Source: Halochromatium salexigens (GTDB taxonomy: Bacteria; Pseudomonadota; Gammaproteobacteria; Chromatiales; Chromatiaceae). Taken from it: a DNA stretch of 64,000 nucleotides. Of this stretch, positions 49,481 through 61,111 are shown in pieces. Within the stretch, counting starts at the first letter, position 1; each line of letters begins with the position of its first letter. The translations under genes and the position numbers were made by a program. The notes beneath the pieces are model-generated. The model did no database searches, was not told the origin of the DNA, and saw only the letters and a program-made list of their open reading frames with translations. Where the stretch lies: the NCBI RefSeq assembly GCF_016653295.1, contig NZ_NHSF01000069.1, forward strand, positions 1 through 64,000, in the 5' to 3' direction.

Positions 49481-51145
49481 CTAAGATTCCTTCGAGGCGA
49501 GCAGATGGCGCCAGAGGATGACCAGGCTGGTTAGCAGCATCACGATAGCCGCGCCGGGGGCGAGCAGCGGAATCGGCGCGCCTGGCAGAGGGATCAGGAT
49601 CAGCGCCGTGGCGAGCCCGGCGAGGGTGAGGGCGGTCAAGGTCGCGGCGGTGCGCGCGTGGTTGGTCTTGACCTGAGTGGTCAAGGTCGTTAGACCGCGA
49701 TTGCCGCCTTCGGGATAGAGCGCGGCCTGATGCTCGAGCTGATCGATGATGCGGTTCACGGCCACCGGAATATCCGGTAGGCGCTCGGCGATCGCTGGCC
49801 AGTTGTGCGCAAAGCGCTGTGCAAGCATGCGCGGTCCGATCTGTTCGCGCATCCAGCGCTCCATGAATGGTTTGGCGGTGGTCCAGAGGTCGAGCTGCGG
49901 GTAGAGCTGCCGGCCGAGGCCCTCGATATTGAGCAGCGTCTTCTCCAGCAGGACCAGCTGTGGCTGGATCTCCATATCGAAACGGCGCGCGGTCTGGAAC
50001 AGGTTGACCAGGAAACCGCCGAACGAGATCTCCGACAACGGCTTCTCGAAGATCGGTTCGCAAACGGTGCGGATGGCCGACTCGAACTCCTCCACCCGGG
50101 TGCCACGCGGGACCCAGCCGGACTCGACGTGCAGCTCGGCGACGCGGCGGTAATCGCGACGGAAGAAGGCGAGCAGGTTCTCGGCGAGATAGCGTTGGTC
50201 TTCCTTGGTCAGGCTGCCGACGATGCCGAAGTCGACCGAGATGTAGCGCCCGGACTCCTCGACGAAGATGTTGCCGGGATGCATGTCGGCGTGGAAGAAG
50301 TTGTCGCGGAATACCTGGGTGAAGAAGATCTCCACACCACGGGTGCCGAGCAGGCGCATGCTGATGCCCTGGGCCTTGAGCTGCTCGACCTGCGACACCG
50401 GCGTGCCATAGATGCGCTCCATCACCATCACGTTGGGCCGGGTCCAGTCCCAGAACACCTCGGGGATGTAGAGCAGTTGGCTGTGCTTGAAGTTGCGCCG
50501 CAACTGCGAGGCATTGGCCGCCTCGCGCTGCAGGTTGAGTTCATCGAAGATGGTTTTCTCGTATTCGCGCACCACCTCGACCGGCCGCAGGCGACGCCCG
50601 TCGGGCCAATAGCGCTGCGCCAGGTGCGCGAAGGTGAGCATGAGATCGATATCGCGGCGGATGATGTGCTCAATATCCGGTCGCAGTACCTTGACGATCA
50701 CCGCCTGGCCGCTCTTCAGGCGCCCCGTGTGCACCTGCGCGATCGAGGCACTGGCGAGCGGGATCTCCTGGAACTCGTCGAGTACGGTCTCGACCGGCTG
50801 CCCCCAGGCCTTCTCGATCAGGCGGCGCGCCTCGGGACCAGGGAAAGGGGGCACGCGGTCCTGCAGCCGGGCCAGCTCGACCGCCAACTCCTCCGGTAGC
50901 AGATCGACCCGTGTCGAGAGCAGTTGGCCGAACTTGATGAAGATCGGCCCAAGCTCCTCGAGCGCGAGGCGTACCCGCACCGGATAGGCGGGCAGTGTCC
51001 GTCGGCACCAGTGCCAGGGCGCGAGATAGAGGACAAAGCGCAGCGGGCGGAACAGTTTGGTCGCGACGATGACCTCGTCGAGACCATGCCGGAGCAGCAC
51101 GACATTGATATGGAGCAGCCGCAGCGACTGCGAGAGACGGAACAT
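49481..51145 (-). CDS. ubiB: Ubiquinone biosynthesis regulatory kinase-like protein UbiB
   Basis: The product is 554 aa. It is an ADCK3-type atypical kinase needed for ubiquinone synthesis. The KxGQ motif is [17 protein letters not shown], the alanine-rich loop is [11 protein letters not shown], and the catalytic loop reads [19 protein letters not shown] with the metal Asp in VDFGIVG. Two C-terminal transmembrane helices ([20 protein letters not shown] and [17 protein letters not shown]) anchor it to the inner membrane. It is the last gene of ubiE-ubiJ-ubiB and is convergent with the DUF971 gene, 11 bases apart. Confidence 0.96.
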   Translation of the reverse strand: MFRLSQSLRLLHINVVLLRHGLDEVIVATKLFRPLRFVLYLAPWHWCRRTLPAYPVRVRLALEELGPIFIKFGQLLSTRVDLLPEELAVELARLQDRVPPFPGPEARRLIEKAWGQPVETVLDEFQEIPLASASIAQVHTGRLKSGQAVIVKVLRPDIEHIIRRDIDLMLTFAHLAQRYWPDGRRLRPVEVVREYEKTIFDELNLQREAANASQLRRNFKHSQLLYIPEVFWDWTRPNVMVMERIYGTPVSQVEQLKAQGISMRLLGTRGVEIFFTQVFRDNFFHADMHPGNIFVEESGRYISVDFGIVGSLTKEDQRYLAENLLAFFRRDYRRVAELHVESGWVPRGTRVEEFESAIRTVCEPIFEKPLSEISFGGFLVNLFQTARRFDMEIQPQLVLLEKTLLNIEGLGRQLYPQLDLWTTAKPFMERWMREQIGPRMLAQRFAHNWPAIAERLPDIPVAVNRIIDQLEHQAALYPEGGNRGLTTLTTQVKTNHARTAATLTALTLAGLATALILIPLPGAPIPLLAPGAAIVMLLTSLVILWRHLLASKES

Positions 51146-51193
51146 GGCGGGCTCGGGGCGGCTAGATCCTGTTGGGCGGGATGATGGACAGGG

Positions 51194-51865
51194 TTAGGCT
51201 GAATCGGGACCGGGCGCCTGGTCCAGGCGGCGCCTGAGCCGCTCGACACGCGTCTCGAGTCGTTCCACATCATCGCGCAGTTGGTCGACCCCGCCGAGGA
51301 AGCCCTGCATCTCGGTCTCGCTGGGCAACAAACGGCCTTCCTCGATGAGGTACTCACGCAGGTTGGATTCGAGCCGCTGACCGCTGTGCTCGGCCCAACG
51401 ACCGCCAGCGCGCGCCTGCTGGCCGATGCGATGGGCGAGGCTGTCACCAACCAGGGTCGCCAGTTGCGCTTCCCAGTCGATATCCAGGCCCTTGATCACA
51501 TCGCCGATGGTCTGCGCCAGGCCATTATCGCCCTCGATCTGGACCGCGCCGCTGAAGATCTCATCCTCGCGATGCTCGGCCAGGGCTATGCTCAGCAGCG
51601 CCGCCGGGGTGGCGCGCACCAGGCAGTCGGGCTCGGCGGCATAGTCGCCGAACAGACGCAAGGCGTTGCCCTCAGGGACGACGTGCAGGTGCAGTCCGAA
51701 TCCGCTCAGCTCGATTCGCAACACCTGCCCTTGCACCTTGGCAAGCCCGGTCGCGCCCTCGGGGTCGAGCGCGAGGAGGCGATTGATCAGGGCCTCCGTG
51801 GGCGCCAGCACCGCAGCGGGTAGCGTCAGGCCAGCAGCATGGTTGGTCTGGGTGTCGGTACTCAC
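51194..51865 (-). CDS. ubiJ: Ubiquinone biosynthesis accessory factor UbiJ (SCP2 domain)
   Basis: The product is 223 aa from GTG 51865, which overlaps the ubiE stop as GTGA. The N-terminal SCP2-like lipid-binding domain ([20 protein letters not shown], then [15 protein letters not shown], then [20 protein letters not shown]) is typical of UbiJ. A C-terminal coiled coil ([20 protein letters not shown]) follows. UbiJ with UbiK organises the soluble Ubi complex that binds the hydrophobic intermediates. The position between ubiE and ubiB is the standard one. Confidence 0.93.
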   Translation of the reverse strand: MSTDTQTNHAAGLTLPAAVLAPTEALINRLLALDPEGATGLAKVQGQVLRIELSGFGLHLHVVPEGNALRLFGDYAAEPDCLVRATPAALLSIALAEHREDEIFSGAVQIEGDNGLAQTIGDVIKGLDIDWEAQLATLVGDSLAHRIGQQARAGGRWAEHSGQRLESNLREYLIEEGRLLPSETEMQGFLGGVDQLRDDVERLETRVERLRRRLDQAPGPDSA

Positions 51866-52611
51866 AACTTATAACCGCGATGGATGGCGACGATGCCGCC
51901 AGTCAGATTGAAGAACTCGCAGCGTTCCAGCCCCGCCTGTTCCATCATCGAGCGCAGCGTCTCCTGGTCCGGATGCATGCGAATGGATTCGGCCAGATAG
52001 CGATAGCTATCGGGATCGCCGGCGACAAAGCGCCCCAGCGTCGGCAGCACCGAGAACGAGTAGAGGTCGTAGGCCTTGGCCAGCGGCTTGGCGCTTGGAT
52101 GCGAGAACTCCAGCACCAGGGCGCGACCGCCGGGGCGCAGCACGCGGAACATCTCATCCAGGGCGAACTGCTTGTGCGTCACATTGCGCAGGCCGAAGCC
52201 GATGGTCACGCAATCGAAGCTGTCGTCGGCGAAGGGGATCTTCTCGGCATCGATCAGGACGTAATCGAGATTGCCGACGACGCCGGCATCGATCAGCCGC
52301 TCGCGGCCCTGTTCCAGCATCGCCTGGTTGATATCCGACATCACCACGCTGCCGGAAGGGCCGACGATGCGCGAGAACTGCTCGGCCAGATCGCCGGTGC
52401 CGGCGGCCAGATCGAGCACGCGTTGCGCGCGCCGCACGCCGGCGAGTTCGATGGTGCGTCGCTTCCAGAAGCGATGGATGCCCATCGACATCAGGTCGTT
52501 CATCAGATCGTAACGCGAGGCGACCGAGTCGAACACCGCGCGCACGCGCTCGGCCTTCTCCTTGACCGGGACTTCCTGGTAACCGAAATGGGTAGTCTTA
52601 TCGTCAGACAT
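51862..52611 (-). CDS. ubiE: Demethylmenaquinone/2-methoxy-benzoquinol C-methyltransferase UbiE
   Basis: The product is 249 aa. It performs the C-methylation step of ubiquinone (and, where present, menaquinone) synthesis with S-adenosylmethionine. UbiE signatures are [38 protein letters not shown], the SAM-binding [36 protein letters not shown] and [15 protein letters not shown]. It is the first gene of ubiEJB, and its stop overlaps the ubiJ GTG. Confidence 0.97.
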   Translation of the reverse strand: MSDDKTTHFGYQEVPVKEKAERVRAVFDSVASRYDLMNDLMSMGIHRFWKRRTIELAGVRRAQRVLDLAAGTGDLAEQFSRIVGPSGSVVMSDINQAMLEQGRERLIDAGVVGNLDYVLIDAEKIPFADDSFDCVTIGFGLRNVTHKQFALDEMFRVLRPGGRALVLEFSHPSAKPLAKAYDLYSFSVLPTLGRFVAGDPDSYRYLAESIRMHPDQETLRSMMEQAGLERCEFFNLTGGIVAIHRGYKL

Positions 52612-52687
52612 CGAGGGTTGTTACTGAGACGGCTATCGAGATGGGACCGAGTTTACACCTTGCAGCACCAACAAGGGCTGCGAGCTG

Positions 52688-53395
52688 TCAACGCGCGCGG
52701 ATCATGATGCTCTCTTGACCATCATCTTCGAGCTTGGCGCGCATCGCCTGGGCCTCGGATTTTTCATAACTGGCGGTGCGGACGCGATGATAGGTCTGGC
52801 CAGTGTCGATGGTCACGGTCTGGATATGGGTCTGAATGCCTTTTAGCGCGAGCTGCGCTCTGAGCCGCTCGGCATCCGCGCTGCTGCGAAAAGAGCCGAG
52901 TTGGAGCACGTAGGTGCTGCGGCTGTCGCCGGGAGTCGTGCTTGGTGCTGCGTTGGATGCTGCGCCGGATGTCGGACTGGATGTCTCACTAGGTGTCGCG
53001 CTGGGCGCTGTCGTTTCGGCGGCGGTGTCAGTCGCCACCGGCGTCGGCTTGGCGGCTGTAGACGGATCGCCACTAGGTGGCGGTGTTGGTAAGGCTGGCG
53101 GCTCGGCGTCGTCTTCCTGAGCGGGGACAAGCACCTCCTCTTCCGGCAGCAGACTGTAGAAGTCGAAAGTGCGCTCCTGCGGTGGATTCGCCGGCGGGCG
53201 GGTCGTCGCTTGCTCGCTGCCCGCACTGGATGCGGTTGGCTCATGGATCATCCAAGCGTAGCCAACACCGAAGGCGCCGAGCAGGCCACCGAGCAGGAAC
53301 CAAAAGGCACAGGTGCCACGGCGAGCGCCGCGGCGGCGCGCGGTCGAGGTTGGAGTCGGGCGACGGTAGTCTTTAGGCATTACAGTGTCGGTCAC
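52688..53395 (-). CDS. SPOR-domain inner-membrane protein
   Basis: The product is 235 aa from GTG 53395, overlapping the argS stop as GTGA; ATG 53380 is the alternative start. The basic N-terminus ([17 protein letters not shown]) leads into one transmembrane helix ([20 protein letters not shown]). A long Pro/Ala/Ser/Thr linker encoded by degenerate short repeats follows, then the C-terminal SPOR domain ([38 protein letters not shown]). SPOR domains bind denuded peptidoglycan at division sites. FtsN-like or DedD-like function is possible; the argS-SPOR pair is common in Gammaproteobacteria. Confidence 0.9.
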   Translation of the reverse strand: MTDTVMPKDYRRPTPTSTARRRGARRGTCAFWFLLGGLLGAFGVGYAWMIHEPTASSAGSEQATTRPPANPPQERTFDFYSLLPEEEVLVPAQEDDAEPPALPTPPPSGDPSTAAKPTPVATDTAAETTAPSATPSETSSPTSGAASNAAPSTTPGDSRSTYVLQLGSFRSSADAERLRAQLALKGIQTHIQTVTIDTGQTYHRVRTASYEKSEAQAMRAKLEDDGQESIMIRAR

Positions 53396-55173
53396 ATCTG
53401 TTCTGGGGCGGAGACACCAATGAGCCCCAGGCCGTTGCGCAACACTTGACGCACGGCGAGGATCAGCTTGATGCGCGCATCGCGCAGTGCATCGTCATCG
53501 ACCAAGAACTGATGTGCGTTGTAATAGGTATGAAAGGCATTGGCCAGCTCGCGCAGATAGGTCGTGAGCAGATGCGGCTCGTGACCGAGCGCGGCGGCCT
53601 CGACCACTTCTGGATAACGCGGCAGGGTCTTCAGCAAGGCGAGCTCATGCGATTCGCCGAGCCGATCGAGATGCGTGGTGCCCGGGCTCGGCTCGACCAG
53701 GATGCCCTTGTCGGCGGCCTGACGGAGCACGCTCTCGACCCGCGCATGGGCGTATTGGCAGTAATAGACCGGATTATCGGCCGACTGACTTTTGGCCAGA
53801 TCGAGGTCGAAGTCCATGTGCTGCTCGCAGCGGCGCATCACATAGAAGAAGCGCGCCGCATCGCGGCCGACCTCCTTGCGCAGTTGGCGCAGGGTCACGA
53901 ACTCCCCGGAGCGGGTCGACATCTGCACCTTCTCGCCACTACGGTAGAGCACCGCGAACTGCACCAGCAGCACATCGAGCCGCTCGGCCTCGTCGCCAAG
54001 CGCGGTCAGCGCCGCCTTCACACGCGGCACATAGCCGTGGTGATCGGCGCCCCAGACATCGATCACGCGCGCGAAGCCGCGCTCGAGCTTGTCCATGTGA
54101 TAGGCGATATCGGAGGCGAAATAGGTCGTCTGGCCGTTCTCGCGCACCAGCACCCGGTCCTTCTCGTCACCGAAGGCGCTGGAGCGAAACCAGAGCGCAC
54201 CGGCCTGCTCGTAGACATGACCCGCCTCGCGCAGGCGCTCGAGCGCGCGGTTGACCGCGCCGCTCTCGGTGAGCGTGCGCTCCGAGTACCACTCCTGATA
54301 GTGGGCGCCGAACTCGCCGAGATCCTGGCGAATATCGTCGAGGATGGTGTTCAGCCCCAGCTCGAAGACGAAGCGATAGCGGTTGTCGCCGAGCAACCGC
54401 TTGGCGTTGGCGATCAGCCCATCGATGTGCGCCTCCTTGTCGCCGTTCGGCTCGCCTTCAATTTCATCGACGGGCAGACCGGCCATGACCGCGTCGGCCG
54501 TGACGCGATAGGCATCGCCATGCTCGCGGTGCAGGCTGGCGGCGATATCCCAGACGTAGTCACCCTTGTAGCCGTTGCTCGGGAAGCGCAGCGCCTCGCC
54601 GCAGAGTTCGAGATAGCGCAGCCAGACCGAGGCGCAGAGGATGTCCATCTGGCGCCCGGCGTCGTTGACGTAGTACTCGCGATGCACATCGAAGCCGACC
54701 GCCTCCAACAGATCGGCGACCACGGCGCCATAGGCCGCCCCTCGGCCATGGCCGACATGCAGTGGCCCGGTCGGGTTGGCGGAGACGAACTCGACCTGCA
54801 CCCGCTGGCCGGTGCCGATCCGCGCGCGGCCGAAGGCCGGCCCCTGAGCGATGATCTCGGCGACCTGGGCATGGAAGGCATCGGCGGCCAGGTGAAAATT
54901 GATGAACCCGGGGCCGGCGATCTCGACCCGTTCGACGAACGCCGAGGTTGGCAGGGCGGCGACGATGCGCTCGGCCAGCTCGCGCGGCTTGGTGCGGGCG
55001 CGCTTGGCCAAGACCATGGCGGTGTTGGTGGCGAAGTCGCCATGGCTGTCATCACGGGTGCGCTCGACCTGCGGCTCCGGTAGCCCGTCGCTGAAGGTGG
55101 CGGGATCGAGGACGGCTTGGGCGATCAGCTGCTCGAGTGCGGCACGCACCAGGCCTTGGATCTGTTGCTTCAT
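53392..55173 (-). CDS. argS: Arginyl-tRNA synthetase
   Basis: The product is 593 aa. It is a class I aminoacyl-tRNA synthetase. The N-terminal additional domain is followed by the HIGH-like signature [17 protein letters not shown]. Other motifs are [37 protein letters not shown] with [11 protein letters not shown], and [16 protein letters not shown] in place of KMSKS, as is usual for this enzyme. The C-terminal anticodon-binding domain begins [16 protein letters not shown]. The stop overlaps the SPOR gene. Confidence 0.97.
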   Translation of the reverse strand: MKQQIQGLVRAALEQLIAQAVLDPATFSDGLPEPQVERTRDDSHGDFATNTAMVLAKRARTKPRELAERIVAALPTSAFVERVEIAGPGFINFHLAADAFHAQVAEIIAQGPAFGRARIGTGQRVQVEFVSANPTGPLHVGHGRGAAYGAVVADLLEAVGFDVHREYYVNDAGRQMDILCASVWLRYLELCGEALRFPSNGYKGDYVWDIAASLHREHGDAYRVTADAVMAGLPVDEIEGEPNGDKEAHIDGLIANAKRLLGDNRYRFVFELGLNTILDDIRQDLGEFGAHYQEWYSERTLTESGAVNRALERLREAGHVYEQAGALWFRSSAFGDEKDRVLVRENGQTTYFASDIAYHMDKLERGFARVIDVWGADHHGYVPRVKAALTALGDEAERLDVLLVQFAVLYRSGEKVQMSTRSGEFVTLRQLRKEVGRDAARFFYVMRRCEQHMDFDLDLAKSQSADNPVYYCQYAHARVESVLRQAADKGILVEPSPGTTHLDRLGESHELALLKTLPRYPEVVEAAALGHEPHLLTTYLRELANAFHTYYNAHQFLVDDDALRDARIKLILAVRQVLRNGLGLIGVSAPEQM

Positions 55174-55458
55174 GGAATCTTGTCTTGCACAAAAAAGAGT
55201 AGGTTATCCGAGCTCTCGGTCAGCCTCACGTATTCACCGATATCGTGCGTCGCCACCCCCGGCGATGAAGCGCTTGTTTTACGGAAAGCCCTAGGCGGCC
55301 GGGATCTTTGGCCTGCAATCTGCGGTGTCATCAAGGCAGGCAATCGGATGCTGTCGTCGGTGAGCTGGGCACGCGCGTGCGCCGGCAACAACTGAATGCC
55401 ACAAGGATACGGAAACGGCGGTTGGCTCGCTAGATGCCTGTGCTGGCTGCGAGCAGGT

Positions 55459-55902
55459 TCAGGATCGATCAGAGTCGGAGACTGGCCCGCGCATCGATTT
55501 AATCCGTCCACGCCGAACCTTCTCATCCAGACGGCGGCGCTTTGCGGCGCGGGTTGGCTTAGTGGGGGTGCGCGGCTTTTGCACGATGCTGGCGCGCGCG
55601 ATCAGGGCGGCGAGCCTGGCGCGGGCATCGTCGCGGTTGCGCTCGCGGGTGCGGAAGCGATGGGCATGAATGGTCAGCACCCCATCGCGATCGATGCGCC
55701 GGTCGCCGCTGTTCAGCAAGCGCTCGCGAATCGCATCGGGTAGCGATGGCGAAGCCCGGAGATCAAGACTGAGCTGCACCGCGGTTGCGAGCTTGTTGAC
55801 GTTCTGTCCCCCGGGTCCTGGCGAGCGCACGAAGCGCTCGTGCAGTTCCTGCTCTGGGATCTGAATGGTCGCGGTGATCTTTAGGTGGAGGTTGTTCGAC
55901 AT
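55459..55902 (-). CDS. arfB: Alternative ribosome-rescue factor ArfB (YaeJ)
   Basis: The product is 147 aa. It hydrolyses peptidyl-tRNA on stalled ribosomes. The catalytic GGQ is at 31-33 in RSPGPGGQNVNKLATAVQLS. The C-terminal tail is long and basic (TKPTRAAKRRRLDEKVRRGR), which enters the empty mRNA channel. The absence of codon-recognition domains separates it from RF1/RF2. It lies between argS and the start of the BREX island on the opposite strand, so it may mark the chromosomal boundary of that island. The 285 bases between argS and arfB hold nothing I recognise. Confidence 0.93.
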   Translation of the reverse strand: MSNNLHLKITATIQIPEQELHERFVRSPGPGGQNVNKLATAVQLSLDLRASPSLPDAIRERLLNSGDRRIDRDGVLTIHAHRFRTRERNRDDARARLAALIARASIVQKPRTPTKPTRAAKRRRLDEKVRRGRIKSMRGPVSDSDRS

Positions 55903-56119
55903 ATTGGCGTTTCTTGTGGTGTTGCCATGGATGCGGCCATCCGTCTACATCGATACGTCCACTGATCGCGGCCTGCTGCTGTTCGGCAACTCGTGCTGGG
56001 AACGGCAACCCGTTCCAGCTCAGGCTCGCCTGGGGGCTCCTCTGGTCCAAGCAGGCGCACCGTTGGCGTATGATCCAGCGACAGATTGCCGCGACCAAGC
56101 TGATGAACAGGGAGTGGTC

Positions 56120-56620
56120 ATGACCGGCTCCATCGATGACAGGTTACACCATGCGTTAGCGGCTGCCGCGGGTCTCTATCATCGGCTCGTGTTGCTGGTC
56201 GGCGAGACCGGTGCTGGTAAGACCGCCGTGCTGCGACGGATCGCCGTAAAGCGGGCGGTCCCGCTGATCAATCTGAATCTTGCGTTGTCCGCCCAATTGC
56301 TTGAGCTGACCCCAAAGCAAAGGGCCCTGCGGCTAGCGCGCATCCTTGAGCAGACGCTGGATGATGCGCGGGATCAGAAGCCGCTCCTCATCCTCGATCA
56401 CCTTGAGCTGCTGTTCGACCCGCGGCTGCGGCAAGATCCCCTACGGCTGCTGCAAGGGCTGTCCAGAAACCGACAGGTTCTGGCCTCATGGAATGGTTGT
56501 TACCAGGCGGGGCGGCTCGACTACGCCGCGCCTGGTCACCCTGAATACCGTCGCTACGACAGCGTCGAGACGCTCGTGGTCGGCATGGACGGCTGTGCAA
56601 CGATCGACTCCGACCGCTGA
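56120..56620 (+). CDS. brxF: BREX type 3 P-loop protein BrxF
   Basis: The product is 166 aa from ATG 56120 with GGGAG upstream. A frame open from 55865 has no start signal and translates into unpatterned sequence. The Walker A motif is GETGAGKT at 28-35 and Walker B reads [13 protein letters not shown] with Asp93. The overall pattern ([49 protein letters not shown]) is that of BrxF, the small P-loop protein that opens type 3 BREX operons. Its exact role in phage exclusion is unknown. It precedes brxC by 59 bases. Confidence 0.85.
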   Translation: MTGSIDDRLHHALAAAAGLYHRLVLLVGETGAGKTAVLRRIAVKRAVPLINLNLALSAQLLELTPKQRALRLARILEQTLDDARDQKPLLILDHLELLFDPRLRQDPLRLLQGLSRNRQVLASWNGCYQAGRLDYAAPGHPEYRRYDSVETLVVGMDGCATIDSDR

Positions 56621-56679
56621 ATCGGCTATCTCAATCGTCTAAACTGAATCGCCAGTCTGTATCATCACAAGGAGCCTGC

Positions 56680-59600
56680 ATGCGCTACGGAGATCTGATT
56701 CAATTCGACCCCATCGAAACGGTGGTCCAGTTGCGCGATGCGGACAAGTCCAGCGCCGCCGCTCAGCTCGTACGCAGCTACGTCGTCTCCGACGAGATGG
56801 CCGAGCGCCTCAGTCAGCTCATCATTCCGCAACTGCAGTTCGACCAGCCCGCCGATAACAAAGGGGTCATGGTGGTCGGCAACTATGGCACCGGTAAGTC
56901 GCATCTGATGTCGGTGGTCTCTAGCCTGGCTGCTGACGCCAGCCTGGTCGATGCCGTGACGCATCCGACCGTACGCGATGCAGCCGCTCAGATCGCCGGT
57001 CGGTTCCAGGTCATCCGTACCGAGATCGGTGCCACCACCATGTCCCTGCGCGACATCCTGGTGGCCGAACTCGAAGAGTATCTCGAAACACTCGGTGTGG
57101 ACTATGTGTTCCCCGAAGCCGGGACCATCACCAGCCACAAAGGGGCCTTCGAGGACATGATGGCCAAGTTCGGCGAGGTCTTCCCCGAACAAGGTCTGCT
57201 GCTGGTGGTCGACGAACTGCTCGACTACCTGCGCACCCGTAAGGACCAGGAACTGATCCTTGACCTCAACTTCCTGCGCGAGGTCGGCGAGGTCTGCAAA
57301 GATCTCCGCTTTCGCTTCATGGCAGGCGTCCAGGAAGCTGTTTTCGATAGCCCTAGATTCCAGTTCGTCGCAACCACGCTACTGAAGGTTAGAGATCGTT
57401 TTGAGCAGGTCTTCATTGCCCGCAGCGACGTCAAATTCGTCGTCGCCGAGCGCCTGCTCAAGAAGACCACCGAGCAACAGGCCAAGATCCGCGACTACCT
57501 GATGCCTTTTGCCAAATACTACGGCGGGCTCAACGAGCGCATGGACGAGTTTGTCCGGCTCTTCCCGGTGCATCCCGATTACATCGACACCTTCGAGCGG
57601 GTCACCGTGGTGGAAAAACGCGAGGTGCTCAAGACCCTGTCCCTGGGCATGAAAGGCATTCTGGGCAAGGACGTGCCACAAGACGAACCCGGTCTGATCG
57701 CTTTCGACAGCTACTGGAACACGCTCAAGCAGAACGCCTCCTTCCGCGCCATTCCCGAGATCCGGGCGGTCATCGATTGCAGCCAGGTGCTGGAATCCCG
57801 CATCGAAAACGCCATCACCCGCAAGCAATACAAGCCGATGGCGCTGCGACTGATCCATGCGCTGTCCGTCCACCGCCTCACCACCGGCGACATCTATGCC
57901 CCCATGGGCGCCTCCGCCGAGGAGTTGCGCGACCGTCTCTGCCTGTTCGATCCGCTGATCGCCGAGCTGGGTAGCGACGAGCCCGACAAGGATCTCCAGA
58001 CCCATGTGGAAACGGTCCTGCGCGAGATCCACAAGACTGTTAGCGGCCAGTTCATCTCCTTCAATGCCGACAACCGCCAGTTCTATCTCGATCTGGAGAA
58101 GACCGATGACTTCGACGCCCTGATCGACAAGCGGGCCGACAGCTTCGGAGACGCCCAACTCGACCGTTTCTACTATGAAGCGCTCAAGCGGGTCATGGAA
58201 TGCCAGGACGCGACCTATGTGACTGGCTACAAGATCTGGCAGCACGAACTGGTCTGGCAGGAGCGCAAGGCCGCTCGCTCCGGCTACCTCTTCTTCGGCG
58301 CACCCAACGAGCGTTCCACCGCCGTGCCGCAGCGGGACTTCTACCTTTACTTCATTCAGCCCAAGGACCCGCCGCGCTTCAAGGACGACAAGGTCAGCGA
58401 CGAGGTCTTCTTTCGGCTTAAAGGCGCCGACGAGGAATTCCAGACCGCGCTAAAGCGCTATGCAGCCGCCCTGGACCTTGCCGCCACCTCATCGGGCCAT
58501 GCCAAGGCCACCTATGAAAGCAAAGCCGACAACAGGAATGGATCTGGATTCCTTCAGGTCTTGGTCCGGTGGCTGCAGAAGCACATGATCGAGGCCTTCG
58601 AGGTCACCTATCAGGGCCGCACCAAGTCCATGACCGAATGGGCCAAGGGCAAATCGATCCGCGATCTGTCCGGCCTGTCGCCGCAGGAGACCATCAACTT
58701 CCGTGATCTGGTCAACACCATCGCCGGTGTCTGCCTGGCACCGAACTTCGAGAACCAGGCCCCGGACTATCCGGTCTTCTCGGTCCTGATCACCGGCAAC
58801 AACCGCGCCCAAGCCGCGCAGGACGCCCTGCGGGCCATCGCCGGCCCAAACGGGAACAAGCAACGCACCAAGCAAGCCACCGCCGTGCTGGACGCCCTGG
58901 AGCTGCTCGACCCCCAAGGAAACGAGGCGAAGATCGACCCCCACAAGTCGAAATACACCAAGTTCATCCTCGATGCCCTCAAGGCCAAGGGCCACGGCCA
59001 GGTGGTCAACCGCAGCGAGATCATCCAGGACGACCACGGACTCGAGTATATGAACCCGGGCGGTTCGCGGCTGGAGCCGGAGTGGGTGACTGTCCTGGTG
59101 GCGGCGCTGGTCTACTCCGGCGACATTGTGCTCGCCATCCCGGGCAAGAAATTCGACGCCACCGGCCTGCAGCAACTGGCCGCGACCGGCATGGACGAAC
59201 TGGTCCGCTTCAAGCACCTGGAGCAGCCCAAGGACTGGAACCTGCCCGCGCTCAAGGCGCTGTTCGAACTGCTCGACCCTTATGGAACCACGCCGGGCAT
59301 GGCTCAACTCGTCACCCAGGGCAAGGACGAGCCAGTGCAGAACCTGCAGCAGGCAGTGGACAAGATCGTCAAGCGCATCGTCATGACCCAGCAGACCCTG
59401 CGCGAAGGGCTCTCCTTCTGGGGGCTGGACTTGTTAGGGGCGAGTGGCGCGGGGCCGGGGGCGAGAGAGGAAACACTCCAGAACGCAAAGGAATTTTTTG
59501 AAAGCCTGCAAGCGTATTCCTCGCCGGGCAAGCTGAAGAATTTTCGCTACAGCGCCGACGAGGTGCTGGCGCATGAAAAGGCCCTGCGGATACTCGACGG

Positions 59601-60480
59601 GCTGGACGCCCTGCGCGAGATCGCCCTAGAGCAGGGTCCGATCACATCCTGGCTGACTACCGCAGAAGGCGTCCTGCCGCTTGACCATCCCTGGATCGAC
59701 CGGTTGAAGACCACCCAGCAAGCCGTGTTGGACGCCGTGAAGGAATTCAGCGGCTTGCCTCTGCCGATTCCTTCATCGATGAATCCGCTGTCAGGAATCA
59801 GCGCCAAGCTCAAAGCCCCCAAACAAGAGTACAGCGTCGCCTATATCGGCCTGCACACCAAGGCCCGGCTGGGCGTGAACGACGACAAGCGTAAGGCAGG
59901 ACTGCTCAATGACCCGCGCCTGCAAACCCTGCTCAAACTGGCCGGTATCGACCTGATGCCCCGGCAGCAGCTCACCGAGTACCAGAACCGCCTGGCGGGG
60001 CTGAAGAGCTGCACGCGCCTGACCGAGCAAAACCTCGACGCCTCGCCCATCTGCCCGCATTGCGGATTCCGGCCTTCGGTGGAAACCGGTGCGGCGGCAG
60101 GCTCACAGATGATCGACCAGATGGACGCCCAGCTCGACGCCATGGTGACGGCCTGGACCTCCACTATCCTCAGCAACCTGGAGGACCCGATCACCCAGGC
60201 CAATATGGATCTGCTGAAGATCGACGACCGCGAGCCGCTGGAAGCCTTCATCAAGTCGAAGGAGCTGCCGGTGCCGCTGGACAGCCACTTCGTTCACGCC
60301 CTGAAGGAAGTGCTCTCAGGCCTAGTCAAGGTCACCGTCAAGGCTCAAGCACTGCAACAGGCCCTGCAGGTTACCGACGGCCCAGCCACACCAGCGGAGA
60401 TGAAGAAACGTTTTGAGGCGTACATCGATCAGCTCACCAAGGGCAAGGACCCGGCCAAGGTGCGGATGGTGCTGGAGTGA
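56680..60480 (+). CDS. brxC: BREX type 3 ATPase BrxC (DUF6079-like)
   Basis: The product is 1266 aa, with AAGGAG before ATG 56680. It begins [20 protein letters not shown], then has Walker [11 protein letters not shown] (67-76) and Walker [15 protein letters not shown] (Asp178). Later motifs include [20 protein letters not shown] and [16 protein letters not shown]. The C-terminal third has a CPHCG zinc-type knuckle (Cys1125, Cys1128) with a nearby Cys. BrxC is a large AAA-type ATPase required for BREX phage defence and probably works with PglX and PglZ. Type 3 order (brxF-brxC-pglXI) is kept, except for a TA pair before pglXI. Confidence 0.88.
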   Translation: MRYGDLIQFDPIETVVQLRDADKSSAAAQLVRSYVVSDEMAERLSQLIIPQLQFDQPADNKGVMVVGNYGTGKSHLMSVVSSLAADASLVDAVTHPTVRDAAAQIAGRFQVIRTEIGATTMSLRDILVAELEEYLETLGVDYVFPEAGTITSHKGAFEDMMAKFGEVFPEQGLLLVVDELLDYLRTRKDQELILDLNFLREVGEVCKDLRFRFMAGVQEAVFDSPRFQFVATTLLKVRDRFEQVFIARSDVKFVVAERLLKKTTEQQAKIRDYLMPFAKYYGGLNERMDEFVRLFPVHPDYIDTFERVTVVEKREVLKTLSLGMKGILGKDVPQDEPGLIAFDSYWNTLKQNASFRAIPEIRAVIDCSQVLESRIENAITRKQYKPMALRLIHALSVHRLTTGDIYAPMGASAEELRDRLCLFDPLIAELGSDEPDKDLQTHVETVLREIHKTVSGQFISFNADNRQFYLDLEKTDDFDALIDKRADSFGDAQLDRFYYEALKRVMECQDATYVTGYKIWQHELVWQERKAARSGYLFFGAPNERSTAVPQRDFYLYFIQPKDPPRFKDDKVSDEVFFRLKGADEEFQTALKRYAAALDLAATSSGHAKATYESKADNRNGSGFLQVLVRWLQKHMIEAFEVTYQGRTKSMTEWAKGKSIRDLSGLSPQETINFRDLVNTIAGVCLAPNFENQAPDYPVFSVLITGNNRAQAAQDALRAIAGPNGNKQRTKQATAVLDALELLDPQGNEAKIDPHKSKYTKFILDALKAKGHGQVVNRSEIIQDDHGLEYMNPGGSRLEPEWVTVLVAALVYSGDIVLAIPGKKFDATGLQQLAATGMDELVRFKHLEQPKDWNLPALKALFELLDPYGTTPGMAQLVTQGKDEPVQNLQQAVDKIVKRIVMTQQTLREGLSFWGLDLLGASGAGPGAREETLQNAKEFFESLQAYSSPGKLKNFRYSADEVLAHEKALRILDGLDALREIALEQGPITSWLTTAEGVLPLDHPWIDRLKTTQQAVLDAVKEFSGLPLPIPSSMNPLSGISAKLKAPKQEYSVAYIGLHTKARLGVNDDKRKAGLLNDPRLQTLLKLAGIDLMPRQQLTEYQNRLAGLKSCTRLTEQNLDASPICPHCGFRPSVETGAAAGSQMIDQMDAQLDAMVTAWTSTILSNLEDPITQANMDLLKIDDREPLEAFIKSKELPVPLDSHFVHALKEVLSGLVKVTVKAQALQQALQVTDGPATPAEMKKRFEAYIDQLTKGKDPAKVRMVLE

Positions 60481-60530
60481 AGCTATACTTGATCAATGAA
60501 AATCTCTATTTAGGTCATGAGAGAAAACCT

Positions 60531-60737
60531 ATGAATAGGCCAACGCAATTAGAACAAGTTAAAGAAAAACTGACTCACCTTCCATCTGATAGATTGATTG
60601 AGGTGAATGATTTTATAGATTTTCTCCAACAACGCGACCGGGATCGATCTCTGCGCCAAGCCTATACCCGAGCCTCGGAACATGCCTTCCGTGAAGTTTG
60701 GGACAATGATGAAGATGCCGCCTATGACAACCTATAG
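60531..60737 (+). CDS. Antitoxin of a PemK/MazF-type TA pair (DUF2281-like)
   Basis: The product is 68 aa from ATG 60531, which gives a normal helical N-terminus (NRPTQLEQVKEKLTHLPSDR). A longer frame starts at 60477, 3 bases inside the brxC stop. The core LPSDRLIEVNDFIDFLQQRD followed by a charged C-terminal tail (EVWDNDEDAAYDNL) is like DUF2281/VapB-type antitoxins that mask a toxin with their acidic tail. The DNA is more AT-rich than brxC, pointing to separate acquisition. It overlaps the toxin start by 14 bases. Confidence 0.78.
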   Translation: MNRPTQLEQVKEKLTHLPSDRLIEVNDFIDFLQQRDRDRSLRQAYTRASEHAFREVWDNDEDAAYDNL

Positions 60738-61068
60738 TTTTGGCGATGTCGTGCTGGTTGGATTTCCTTTCAGTCATCTGCAAGCGATAAAAAAGCGTCC
60801 GGCAGTGATTGTGCACAGTCCGGCGTATCGTGAGCAGCCGGACGTTATTTTAATGGCCATTACCAGCCAGATTCGACCGTCGCTGATGACGCCAGAGATG
60901 CTATTGCATGATTGGCAGTCGGCGGGCTTACTCAAACCATCGATGCTCAAGCCATTGGTTGCGACAATCGAGAAATCCAAAATCATTAAACGATTGGGGC
61001 ATCTCTCCAACGCTGATCGAAAACGCCTTAGCGGTCTGCTGCAATCCGTGTTAGGCGAACAAGCATAG
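60724..61068 (+). CDS. PemK/MazF-family toxin (putative endoribonuclease)
   Basis: The product is 114 aa from ATG 60724 (MTTYSFGDVVLVGFPFSHLQ). The SH3-like barrel motif G-D-V-V-L-V-x-F-P-F-S, then KKRPAVIVHSPAY and VILMAITSQIRPS, and the closing helix LGHLSNADRKRLSGLLQSVL are typical of the family. Such toxins cleave RNA. It is preceded by its antitoxin with overlap, and by brxC; pglXI starts 43 bases after it. The pair may stabilise the defence island or respond when BREX fails. Confidence 0.88.
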   Translation: MTTYSFGDVVLVGFPFSHLQAIKKRPAVIVHSPAYREQPDVILMAITSQIRPSLMTPEMLLHDWQSAGLLKPSMLKPLVATIEKSKIIKRLGHLSNADRKRLSGLLQSVLGEQA

Positions 61069-61111
61069 ACAACATCCAATTTTAGCTTATAGCCCGCATT
61101 GGGAGTGCTCA

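Noticed and set aside
52900-53100. Degenerate short tandem repeats as a mobile or regulatory repeat
   Set aside because: They encode the Pro/Ala/Ser/Thr-rich linker of the SPOR protein in frame, which is ordinary low-complexity coding sequence.
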